Part shown: positions 13,658-24,093 of the stretch, piece after piece | Numbering within the stretch: position 1 is the stretch's first letter | Layout: every line of letters begins with the position of its first letter | Origin: Diorhabda sublineata | Lineage: Eukaryota; Arthropoda; Insecta; Coleoptera; Chrysomelidae | Assembly (NCBI RefSeq): GCF_026230105.1 | Contig: NW_026614316.1 | Coordinates: 1 to 64,000 of the forward strand | Length of the DNA stretch: 64,000 nt | Direction: 5' to 3' | The notes under the pieces: generated by a model | The model's input: the letters and a program-made list of their open reading frames with translations, nothing else | Told to the model about the DNA's origin: nothing | Databases searched by the model: none | Made by a program: the position numbers and the translations under genes

Positions 13658-16600
13658 ATGAATGTAAATCGACGATATCTGACAAATTCAGATACACACT
13701 CATTTAAATATATAAGAAATGTTGAAAATCGACTTTAAATGGGGAAGGTAAACTTTGAAAATTTCCAATCAACACAAAGTGACAATCGACTTCAATGGGC
13801 TTCAATGAATGTAAATCGACGATATCTGACAAAGTCAGATATAAACTCATTCAAATATATAAGAAATGTTGAAAATCGACTTCAAATGAGGAAGATAGAC
13901 TTTGAAAATTTTCAAACAACACAAAGTGAGAATCGACTTCTATGGGCTTCAATGAATGTAAATCGACGATATCTGACAAAGTCAGATACACACTCATTCA
14001 ATTATATAAGAAATGTTGAAAATCGACTTCAAATGAGGAAGATAAACTTTGAAAATTTTCAATCAACCCAAAGTGGCAATCGACTTCAATGGGCTTCAAT
14101 GGATGTTAATCGACGATATCTGACAAATTCAGATGCGATTTCACTCATATATATAAGAAATGTTGAAATTCGACTTCAAATGAGGAAGATAGACTTTGAA
14201 AATTTCCAATCAACACAAAGTGACAATCGACTTCAATGGGCTTCAATGGATGTTAATCGACGATATCTGATAAAGTTAGATGCGAACTCATTTGAATATA
14301 TGAGAAATTTCGAAATTCGACTTCGAATGAGGAAGATAGACTTTGAAAATTTTCAATCAACACAAAGTGACAATCGACTTCAATGGGCTTCAATGGATGT
14401 TAATCGACGATATCTGACAAAGTCAGATACAAACTCATTCAAATATATAAGAAATGTTGAAAATCGACTTCAAATGAGGAAGATAGACTTTGAAAATTTT
14501 CAATCAACACAAAGTGAGAATCGACTTCAATGGGCTTCAATGAATGTAAATCGACGATATCTGACAAAGTCAGATACACACTCATTCAATTATATACGAA
14601 ATGTTGAAAATCAACTTCAAATGAGGAAGATAGACTTTGAAAATTTCCAATCAACACAAAGTGACAATCGACTTCAATGGGCTTCAATGAATGTAAATCG
14701 ACGATATCTGACAAAGTCAGATACAATCTCATTCAAATATATAAGAAATGTTGAAAATCGACTTCAAATGAGGAAGATAGACTTTGAAAATTTCCAATCA
14801 ACACAAAGTGACAATCGACTTCAATGGGCTTCAATGAATGTAAATCGACGATATTTGATAAAGTCAGATGCGAACTCACTCAAATATATAAGAAATGTTG
14901 AAATTCGACTTCAAATGAGGAAGATAGACTTTGAAAATTTTCAATCAACACAAAGTGAGAATCGACTTCAATGGGCTTCAATGAATGTAAATCGACGATA
15001 TCTGACAAAGTCAGATACACACTCATTCAATTATAAAAGAAATGTTGAAAATCGACTTCAAATGAGGAAGATAGACTTTGAAAATTTTTAATCAACCCAA
15101 AGTGGCAATCGACTTCAATGGGCTTCAAAATATGTTAATCGACGATATCTGATAAAGTTAGATGCGAACTCATTTGAATATATGAGAAATGTTGAAATTC
15201 GACCTCAAATGAGGAAGGTAGACTTTGAAAATTTTCAATCAACACAAAGTGAGAATCGACTTCAATGAGCTTCAATGAATGTAAATCGACGATATCTGAC
15301 AAAGTCAGATACAAACTCATTCAAATATATAAGAAATGTTGAAAATCGACTTCAAATGAGGAAGATAGACTTTGAAAATTTCCAATCAACACAAAGTGAG
15401 AATCGACTTCAATGGGCTTCAATGAATGTAAATCGACGATATCTGACAAAGTCAGATACACACTCATTCAATTATATACGAAATGTTGAAAATCAACTTC
15501 AAATGAGGAAGATAGACTTTGAAAATTTCCAATCAACACAAAGTGACAATCGACTTCAATGGGCTTCAATGAATGTAAATCGACGATATCTGACAAAGTC
15601 AGATACAATCTCATTCAAATATATAAGAAATGTTGAAAATCGACTTCAAATGAGGAAGATAGACTTTGGAAATTTTCAATCAACCCAAAGTGGCAATCGA
15701 CTTCAATGGGCTTCAATGGATGTTAATCGACGATATCTGACAAATTCAGATGCGATTTCACTCAAATATATAAGAAATGTTGAAATTCGACTTCAAATGA
15801 GGAAGATAGACTTTGAAAATTTCCAATCAACACAAAGTGACAATCGACTTCAATGGGCTTCAATGGATGTTCATCGACGATATTTGATAAATTCAGATGC
15901 GATTTCACTCAAATATATAAGAAATGTTGAAATTCGACTTCAAATGAGGAAGATAGACTTTGAAAATTTCCAATCAACACAAAGTGACAATCGACTTCAA
16001 TGGGCTTCAATGGATGTTAATCGACGATATCTGATAAAGTTAGATGCGAACTCATTTAAATATATAAGAAATGTTGAAATTCGACTTCAAATGAGGAAGA
16101 TAGACTTTGAAAAGTTTCAATCAACACAAAGTGACAATCGTCTTCAATGGGCTTCAATGGATGTTAATCGACGATATCTGATAAAGTTAGATGCGAACTC
16201 ATTTGAATATATGAGAAATTTCGAAATTCGACTTCGAATGAGGAAGATAGACTTTGAAAATTTTCAATCAACACAAAGTGAGAATCGACTTCAATGGGCT
16301 TCAATGAATGTAAATCGACGATATCTGACAAAGTCAGATACAAACTCATTCAACTATATAAGAAATGTTGAAAATCGACTTCAAATGAGGACGATAGACT
16401 TTTAAAATTTTCAATCAACCCAAAGTGGCAATCGACTTCAATGGGCTTCAATGGATGTTAATCGACGATATCTGATAAAGTTAGATGCGAACTCATTTAA
16501 ATATATAAGAAATGTTGAAATTCGACTTCAAATGAGGAAGATAGACTTTGAAAAATTTCAATCAACACAAAGTGACAATCGTCTTCAATGGGCTTCAATG

Positions 16601-17038
16601 GATGTTAATCGACGATATCTGATAAAGTTAGATGCGAACTCATTTGAATATATGAGAAATTTCGAAATTCGACTTCGAATGAGGAAGATAGACTTTGAAA
16701 ATTTTCAATCAGCACAAAGTGAGAATCGACTTCAATGGGCTTCAATGAATGTAAATCGACGATATCTGACAATGTTAGATACAAACTCATTTAAATATAT
16801 AAGAAATGTTGAAAATCGACTTCAAATGAGGAAGATAGACTTTGAAAATTTTCAATCAACACAAAGTGAGAATCGACTTCAATGGGCTTCAATGAATGTA
16901 AATCGACGATATCTGACAAAGTCAGATACATACTCATTCAACTATATAAGAAATGTTGAAAATCGACTTCAAATGAGGACGATAGACTTTTAAAATTTTC
17001 AATCAACACAAAGTGAGAATCGACTTCAATGGGCTTCA
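13658..17038 (+). repeat. Left higher-order repeat, period 4: 23 monomers, rearranged copy of period 3
   Basis: The first part matches period 3 at an offset of 3,381 bp (23 units), including the ATGGGGAAGGTAAAC marker. From about 14,855 the offset changes to 2,940 bp (20 units): three units present at 11.5-11.9 kb are missing here. The matched region continues through the copied TGG-to-TGA stop (15,266-15,268) to about 16.16 kb. After that, different units follow, which restore a total of 23. The block was thus copied, then edited by unit loss and gain. Confidence 0.92.
14834..14980 (+). repeat. Chimeric monomer marking an unequal-exchange junction
   Basis: The first 21 bases match the unit beginning at 11,453 (AATGTAAATCGACGATAT). 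The rest (TTGATAAAGTCAGATGCG onward) matches the unit beginning at 11,894, exactly three units further on. The switch lies at 14,853-14,855, between diagnostic bases that differ in the two parents. This is the expected product of a crossover or slippage between units three repeats out of register. Confidence 0.85.
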
Positions 17039-19389
17039 ATGAATGTAAATCGACGATATCTGACAAATTCAGATACACACTCATTCAAATATATAAGAAA
17101 TGTTGAAAATCGACTTTAAATGGGGAAGATAGACTTTGAAAATTTCCAATCAACACAAAGTGACAATCGACTTCAATGGGCTTCAATGAATGTAAATCGA
17201 CGATATCTGACAAAGTCAGATATAAACTCATTCAAATATATAAGAAATGTTGAAAATCGACTTCAAATGAGGAAGATAGACTTTGAAAATTTTCAAACAA
17301 CACAAAGTGAGAATCGACTGCAATGGGCTTCAATGAATGTAAATCGACGATATCTGACAAAGTCAGATACACACTCATTCAATTATATAAGAAATGTTGA
17401 AAATCGACTTCAAATGAGGTAGATAAACTTTGAAAATTTTCAATCAACCCAAAGTGGCAATCGACTTCAATGGGCTTCAATGGATGTTAATCGACGATAT
17501 CTGACAAAGTCAGATGCGATTCCACACAAATATATAAGAAATGTTGAAATTCGACTTCAAATGAGGAAGATAGACTTTGAAAATTTTCAACCAACCCAAA
17601 GTGGCAATCGACTTCAATGGGCTTCAATGGATGTTAATCGACGATATCTGACAAAGTCAGATACAAACTCATTCAAATATATAAGAGATGTTGAAAATCG
17701 ACCTCAAATGAGGAAGATAGACTTTGAAAATTTTCAATCAACCCAAAGTGGCAATCGACTTCAATGGGCTTCAATGGATGTTAATCGACGATATCTGACA
17801 AATTCAGATGCGATTTCACTCAAATATATAAGAAATGTTGAAATTCGACTTCAAATGAGGAAGATAGACTTTGAAAATTTCCAATCAACACAAAGTGACA
17901 ATCGACTTCAATGGGCTTCAATGGATGTTAATCGACGATATCTGATAAAGTTAGATGCGAACTCATTTGAATATATGAGAAATTTCGAAATTCGACTTCG
18001 AATAAGGAAGATAGACTTTGAAAATTTTCAATCAACACAAAGTGACAATCGACTTCAATGGGCTTCAATGGATGTTGATCGACGATATCTGACAAAGTCA
18101 GATACAAACTCATTCAAATATATAAGAAATGTTGAAAATCGACTTCAAATGAGGAAGATAGACTTTGAAAATTTTCAATCAACACAAAGTGAGAATCGAC
18201 TTCAATGGGCTTCAATGAATGTAAATCGACGATATCTGACAAAGTCAGATACACACTCATTCAATTATATACGAAATGTTGAAAATCAACTTCAAATGAG
18301 GAAGATAGACTTTGAAAATTTCCAATCAACACAAAGTGACAATCGACTTCAATGGGCTTCAATGAATGTAAATCGACGATATCTGACAAAGTCAGATACA
18401 ATCTCATTCAAATATATAAGAAATGTTGAAAATAGACTTCAAATGAAGAAGATAGACTTTGAAAATTTTCAATCAACCCAAAGTGGCAATCGACTTCAAT
18501 GGGCTTCAATGGATGTTAATCGACGATATCTGACAAATTCAGATGCGATTTCACTCAAATATATAGGAAATGTTGAAATTCGACTTCAAATGAGGAAGAT
18601 AGACTTTGAAAATTTCCAATCAACACAAAGTGACAATCGACTTCAATGGGCTTCAATGGATGTTCATCGACGATATTTGATAAAGTCAGATGCGAACTCA
18701 CTCAAATATATAAGAAATGTTGAAATTCGACTTCAAATGAGGAAGATAGACTTTGAAAATTTTCAATCAACCCAAAGTGGCAATCGACTTCAATGGGCTT
18801 CAATGGATGTTCATCGACGATATTTGATAAAGTCAGATGCAAACTCACTCAAATATATAAGAAATGTTGAAATTCGACTTCAAATGAGGAAGATAGACTT
18901 TGAAAATTTTCAATCAACACAAAGTGAGAATCGACTTCAATGGGCTTCAATGAATGAAAATCGACGATATCTGACAAAGTCAGATACACACTCATTCAAT
19001 TATAAAAGAAATGTTGAAAATCGACTTCAAATGAGGAAGATAGACTTTGAAAATTTTCAATCAACCCAAAGTGGCAATCGACTTCAATGGGCTTCAATGA
19101 ATGTAAATCGACGATATCTGATAAAGTTAGATGCGAACTCATTTGAATATATGAGAAATGTTGAAATTCGACCTCAATGAGGAAGGTAGACTTTGAAAAT
19201 TTTCAATCAACACAAAGTGAGAATCGACTTCCATGGGCTTCAATGAATGTAAATCGACGATATCTGACAAAGTCAGATACAAACTCATTCAAATATATAA
19301 GAAATGTTGAAAATCGACTTCAAATGAGGAAGATAGACTTTGAAAATTTCCAATCAACACAAAGTGAGAATCGACTTCAATGGGCTTCA
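17039..19389 (+). repeat. Left higher-order repeat, period 5 (partial, 16 monomers - 1 bp)
   Basis: The marker unit appears for the fifth time (about 17,114). It is followed by the familiar series: INSFKYI, THSFNYI, DAI-HKYI, a unit with IRDVENRPQ, LTNSDAISLKYI, ANSFEYMRNF, then the NQLQ and GATATTTG units. A TAG stop at 17,420-17,422 and a one-base loss at about 19,174 are new here. The period ends where the 11-unit repeat begins. The TTTTAAAATTTT stop variant, frequent up to 16,993, is not seen from here on. Confidence 0.85.
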
Positions 19390-20728
19390 ATGAATGTAAA
19401 TCGACGATATCTGACAAAGTCAGATACACACTCATTCAATTATATACGAAATGTTGAAAATCAACTTCAAATGAGGAAGATAGACTTTGAAAATTTTCAA
19501 TCAACACAAAGTGACAATCGACTTCAATGGGCTTCAATGAATGTAAATCGACGATATCTGACAAAGTCAGATACACACTCATTCAATTATATACGAAATG
19601 TTGAAAATCAACTTCAAATGAGGAAGATAGACTTTGAAAATTTCCAATCAACACAAAGTGACAATCGACTTCAATGGGCTTCAATGAATGTAAATCGACG
19701 ATATCTGACAAAGTTAGATACAATCTCATTCAAATATATAAGAAATGTTGAAAATCGACTTCAAATGAGGAAGATAGACTATGAAAATTTTCAATCAACC
19801 CAAAGTGGCAATCGACTTCAATGGGCTTCAATGGATGTTAATCGACGATATCTGACAAATTCAGATGCGATTTCACTCAAATATATAAGAAATGTTGAAA
19901 TTCGACTTCAAATGAGGAAGATAGACTTTGAAAATTTTCAATCAACACAAAGTGACAATCGACTTCAATGGGCTTCAATGGATGTTCATCGACGATATTT
20001 GATAAAGTCAGATGCGAACTCACTCAAATATATAAGAAATGTTGAAATTCGACTTCAAATGAGGAAGATAGACTTTGAAAATTTTCAATCAACACAAAGT
20101 GACAATCGACTTCAATGGGCTTCAATGGATGTTAATCGACGATATCTGACAAAGTCAGATACAAACTCATTCAAATATATAAGAAATGTTGAAAATCGAC
20201 TTCAAATGAGGAAGATAGACTTTGAAAATTTTCAATCAACACAAAGTGAGAATCGACTTCAATGGGCTTCAATGAATGTAAATCGACGATATCTGACAAA
20301 GTCAGATACACACTCACTCAAATATATAAGAAATGTTGAAATTCGACTTCAAATGAGGAAGATAGACTTTGAAAATTTTCAATCAACACAAAGTGACAAT
20401 CGACTTCAATGGGCTTCAATGGATGTTAAGCGACGATATCTGACAAAGTCAGATACAAACTCATTCAAATATATAAGAAATGTTGAAAATCGACTTCAAA
20501 TGAGGAAGATAGACTTTGAAAATTTTCAATCAACACAAAGTGAGAATCGACTTCAATGGGCTTCAATGAATGTAAATCGACGATATCTGACAAAGTCAGA
20601 TACACACTCATTCAAATATATAAGAAATGTTGAAAATCGACTTCAAATGAGGAAGATAGACTTTGAAAATTTTCAATCAACACAAAGTGAGAATCGACTT
20701 CAATGGGCTTCAATGAATGTAAATCGAC

Positions 20729-20734
20729 GATATC
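20729..20734. other. EcoRV site, once per monomer (representative)
   Basis: GATATC occurs at offset 17-22 of most units. Two subfamilies lose it: units reading GATATTTG (mainly 11.7-25.1 kb) and units reading CTATATCTG (from 27.2 kb rightward). This makes the site a useful physical marker: a 147-bp ladder should form, with dimers and longer steps where the variants lie. Confidence 0.9.
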
Positions 20735-20749
20735 TGACAAAGTCAGATA
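20731..20749. other. Inverted repeat (hairpin) present in most monomers, representative copy
   Basis: TATCTGAC and GTCAGATA are perfect reverse complements separated by AAA, giving an 8-bp stem with a 3-nt loop. The element recurs at the same offset (19-37) in most units. Variants with CTGAT or GTTAG keep pairing in RNA through G-U wobbles; the common CTGACAAATTCAG variant loses the innermost pair. Copies at about 44,820 and 47,758 have the spacer cut to one base. Possible roles include cruciform formation, protein binding, or transcript structure; none is shown by the sequence. Confidence 0.85.
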
Positions 20750-20809
20750 CACACTCATTCAAATATATAAGAAATGTTGAAAATCGACTTCAAATGAGGA
20801 AGATAGACT

Positions 20810-20823
20810 TTGAAAATTTTCAA
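20810..20823. other. Perfect 14-bp palindrome TTGAAAATTTTCAA (representative)
   Basis: The sequence is identical to its own reverse complement and contains GAAAATTTTC, an A4T4 motif known to be strongly bent in solution. It lies at offset 98-111 of consensus units. Three common variants break or alter it: GAAAATTTCC, GAAAAATTTC, and the left-domain TTTTAAAATTTTC. The last is also the variant that puts a TAA stop in the open frame. Confidence 0.85.
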
Positions 20824-21006
20824 TCAACACAAAGTGAGAATCGACTTCAATGGGCTTCAATGAATGTAAATCGACGATATCTGACAAAGTCAGATACAAA
20901 CTCATTCAAATATATAAGAAATGTTGAAATTCGACTTCAAATGAGGAAGATAGACTTTGAAAATTTTCAATCAACACAAAGTGAGAATCGACTTCAATGG
21001 GCTTCA

Positions 21007-22623
21007 ATGAATGTAAATCGACGATATCTGACAAAGTCAGATACACACTCATTCAATTATATACGAAATGTTGAAAATCAACTTCAAATGAGGAAGATAG
21101 ACTTTGAAAATTTTCAATCAACACAAAGTGACAATCGACTTCAATGGGCTTCAATGAATGTAAATCGACGATATCTGACAAAGTCAGATACACACTCATT
21201 CAATTATATACGAAATGTTGAAAATCAACTTCAAATGAGGAAGATAGACTTTGAAAATTTCCAATCAACACAAAGTGACAATCGACTTCAATGGGCTTCA
21301 ATGAATGTAAATCGACGATATCTGACAAAGTTAGATACAATCTCATTCAAATATATAAGAAATGTTGAAAATCGACTTCAAATGAGGAAGATAGACTATG
21401 AAAATTTTCAATCAACCCAAAGTGGCAATCGACTTCAATGGGCTTCAATGGATGTTAATCGACGATATCTGACAAATTCAGATGCGATTTCACTCAAATA
21501 TATAAGAAATGTTGAAATTCGACTTCAAATGAGGAAGATAGACTTTGAAAATTTTCAATCAACACAAAGTGACAATCGACTTCAATGGGCTTCAATGGAT
21601 GTTCATCGACGATATTTGATAAAGTCAGATGCGAACTCACTCAAATATATAAGAAATGTTGAAATTCGACTTCAAATGAGGAAGATAGACTTTGAAAATT
21701 TTCAATCAACACAAAGTGACAATCGACTTCAATGGGCTTCAATGGATGTTAATCGACGATATCTGACAAAGTCAGATACAAACTCATTCAAATATATAAG
21801 AAATGTTGAAAATCGACTTCAAATGAGGAAGATAGACTTTGAAAATTTTCAATCAACACAAAGTGAGAATCGACTTCAATGGGCTTCAATGAATGTAAAT
21901 CGACGATATCTGACAAAGTCAGATACACACTCACTCAAATATATAAGAAATGTTGAAATTCGACTTCAAATGAGGAAGATAGACTTTGAAAATTTTCAAT
22001 CAACACAAAGTGACAATCGACTTCAATGGGCTTCAATGGATGTTAAGCGACGATATCTGACAAAGTCAGATACAAACTCATTCAAATATATAAGAAATGT
22101 TGAAAATCGACTTCAAATGAGGAAGATAGACTTTGAAAATTTTCAATCAACACAAAGTGAGAATCGACTTCAATGGGCTTCAATGAATGTAAATCGACGA
22201 TATCTGACAAAGTCAGATACACACTCATTCAAATATATAAGAAATGTTGAAAATCGACTTCAAATGAGGAAGATAGACTTTGAAAATTTTCAATCAACAC
22301 AAAGTGAGAATCGACTTCAATGGGCTTCAATGAATGTAAATCGACGATATCTGACAAAGTCAGATACACACTCATTCAAATATATAAGAAATGTTGAAAA
22401 TCGACTTCAAATGAGGAAGATAGACTTTGAAAATTTTCAATCAACACAAAGTGAGAATCGACTTCAATGGGCTTCAATGAATGTAAATCGACGATATCTG
22501 ACAAAGTCAGATACAAACTCATTCAAATATATAAGAAATGTTGAAATTCGACTTCAAATGAGGAAGATAGACTTTGAAAATTTTCAATCAACACAAAGTG
22601 AGAATCGACTTCAATGGGCTTCA
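21007..22623 (+). repeat. 11-monomer higher-order repeat, copy 2 (1,617 bp)
   Basis: Matches copy 1 unit for unit, including the GACTATG tag (ATG at 21,398 versus 19,781) and the GTTAAGCGACG tag near 22,043. At the protein level I see no difference from copy 1 across all 11 units, which implies very recent duplication or conversion. Confidence 0.95.
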
Positions 22624-24093
22624 ATGAATGTAAATCGACGATATCTGACAAAGTCAGATACACACTCATTCAATTATATACGAAATGTTGAAAATCTACT
22701 TCAAATGAGGAAGATAGACTTTGAAAATTTCCAATCAACACAAAGTGACAATCGACTTCAATGGGCTTCAATGAATGTAAATCGACGATATCTGACAAAG
22801 TTAGATAGAATCTCATTCAAATATATAAGAAATGTTGAAAATCGACTTCAAATGAGGAAGATAGACTATGAAAATTTTCAATCAACCCAAAGTGGCAATC
22901 GACTTCAATGGGCTTCAATGGATGTTAATCGACGATATCTGACAAATTCAGATGCGATTTCACTCAAATATATAAGAAATGTTGAAATTCGACTTCAAAT
23001 GAGGAAGATAGACTTTGAAAATTTTCAATCAACACAAAGTGACAATCGACTTCAATGGGCTTCAATGGATGTTCATCGACGATATTTGATAAAGTCAGAT
23101 GCGAACTCACTCAAATATATAAGAAATGTTGAAATTCGACTTCAAATGAGGATGATAGACTTTGAAAATTTTCAATCAACACAAAGTGACAATCGACTTC
23201 AATGGGCTTCAATGGATGTTAATCGACGATATCTGACAAAGTCAGATACAAACTCATTCAAATATATAAGAAATGTTGAAAATCGACTTCAAATGAGGAA
23301 GATAGACTTTGAAAATTTTCAATCAACTCAAAGTGAGAATCGACTTCAATGGGCTTCAATGAATGTAAATCGACGATATCTGACAAAGTCAGATACACAC
23401 TCACTCAAATATATAAGAAATGTTGAAATTCGACTTCAAATGAGGAAGATAGACTTTGAAAATTTTCAATCAACACAAAGTGACAATCGACTTCAATGGG
23501 CTTCAATGGATGTTAATCGACGATATCTGACAAAGTCAGATACAAACTCATTCAAATATATAAGAAATGTTGAAAATCGACTTCAAATGAGGAAGATAGA
23601 CTTTGAAAATTTTCAATCAACACAAAGTGAGAATCGACTTCAATGGGCTTCAATGAATGTAAATCGACGATATCTGACAAAGTCAGATACACACTCATTC
23701 AAATATATAAGAAATGTTGAAAATCGACTTCAAATGAGGAAGATAGACTTTGAAAATTTTCAATCAACACAAAGTGAGAATCGACTTCAATGGGCTTCAA
23801 TGAATGTAAATCGACGATATCTGACAAAGTCAGATACAAACTCATTCAAATATATAATAAATGTTGAAAATCGACTTCAAATGAGGAAGATAGACTTTGA
23901 AAATTTTCAATCAACACAAAGTGAGAATCGACTTCAATGGGCTTCAATGAATGTAAATCGACGATATCTGACAAAGTCAGATACAAACTCATTCAAATAT
24001 ATAAGAAATGTTGAAAATCGACTTCAAATGAGGAAGATAGACTTTGAAAATTTTCAATCAACACAAAGTGAGAATCGACTTCAATGGGCTTCA
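22624..24093 (+). repeat. Derived 10-monomer copy of the 11-monomer repeat (1,470 bp)
   Basis: One of the two opening THSFNYI units is missing, and the GACTATG tag follows 1,470 bp after the previous one (22,868 versus 21,398). Private changes mark it: NLLQ for NQLQ (about 22,696), LDRIS for LDTIS (about 22,807), RMIDF for RKIDF (about 23,154), MDVN instead of MDVK, and IINVEN for IRNVEN. Later units become generic, so the right edge is approximate. Confidence 0.9.

Larger units (their letters stand above)
20713..20859 (+). repeat. Representative consensus-like monomer
   Basis: This copy is close to the commonest sequence and serves as a coordinate reference. Offsets within the unit are: ATG at 1; AATCGAC cores at 10, 70 and 127; EcoRV site GATATC at 17-22; inverted repeat at 19-37; A/T-rich AAATATATAAG at about 49-59; a perfect 14-bp palindrome at 98-111; and a 10-bp imperfect tandem (CTTCAATGGG then CTTCAATGAA) running from about offset 133 into the start of the next unit. 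The most variable positions lie in the codons after the inverted repeat (T/A then N/H/I), at FKY/FNY/FEY/LKY, at NVEN/NVEI/NFEI, and at S-E/D/G-N. Confidence 0.9.
19390..21006 (+). repeat. 11-monomer higher-order repeat, copy 1 (1,617 bp)
   Basis: Units in order: THSFNYI/NQLQ, THSFNYI/NQLQ, LDTISFKYI with KIDYENF, LTNSDAISLKYI, the GATATTTG (MDVHRRYL) unit, TNSFKYI, THSLKYI, a unit with MDVKRRYL, THSFKYI, THSFKYI and TNSFKYI/NVEI. The tags KIDYENF (GACTATGAAAA at about 19,777) and MDVK (GTTAAGCGACG) recur in copy 2 at exactly +1,617. Confidence 0.95.

Noticed and set aside
1..17000. Alternative genetic code (TAA read as glutamine) making the left domain continuous
   Set aside because: TAA replaces both CAA and GAA codons, and TGA and TAG also occur in frame at other positions. 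No single reassignment opens the array, and frameshifts remain.
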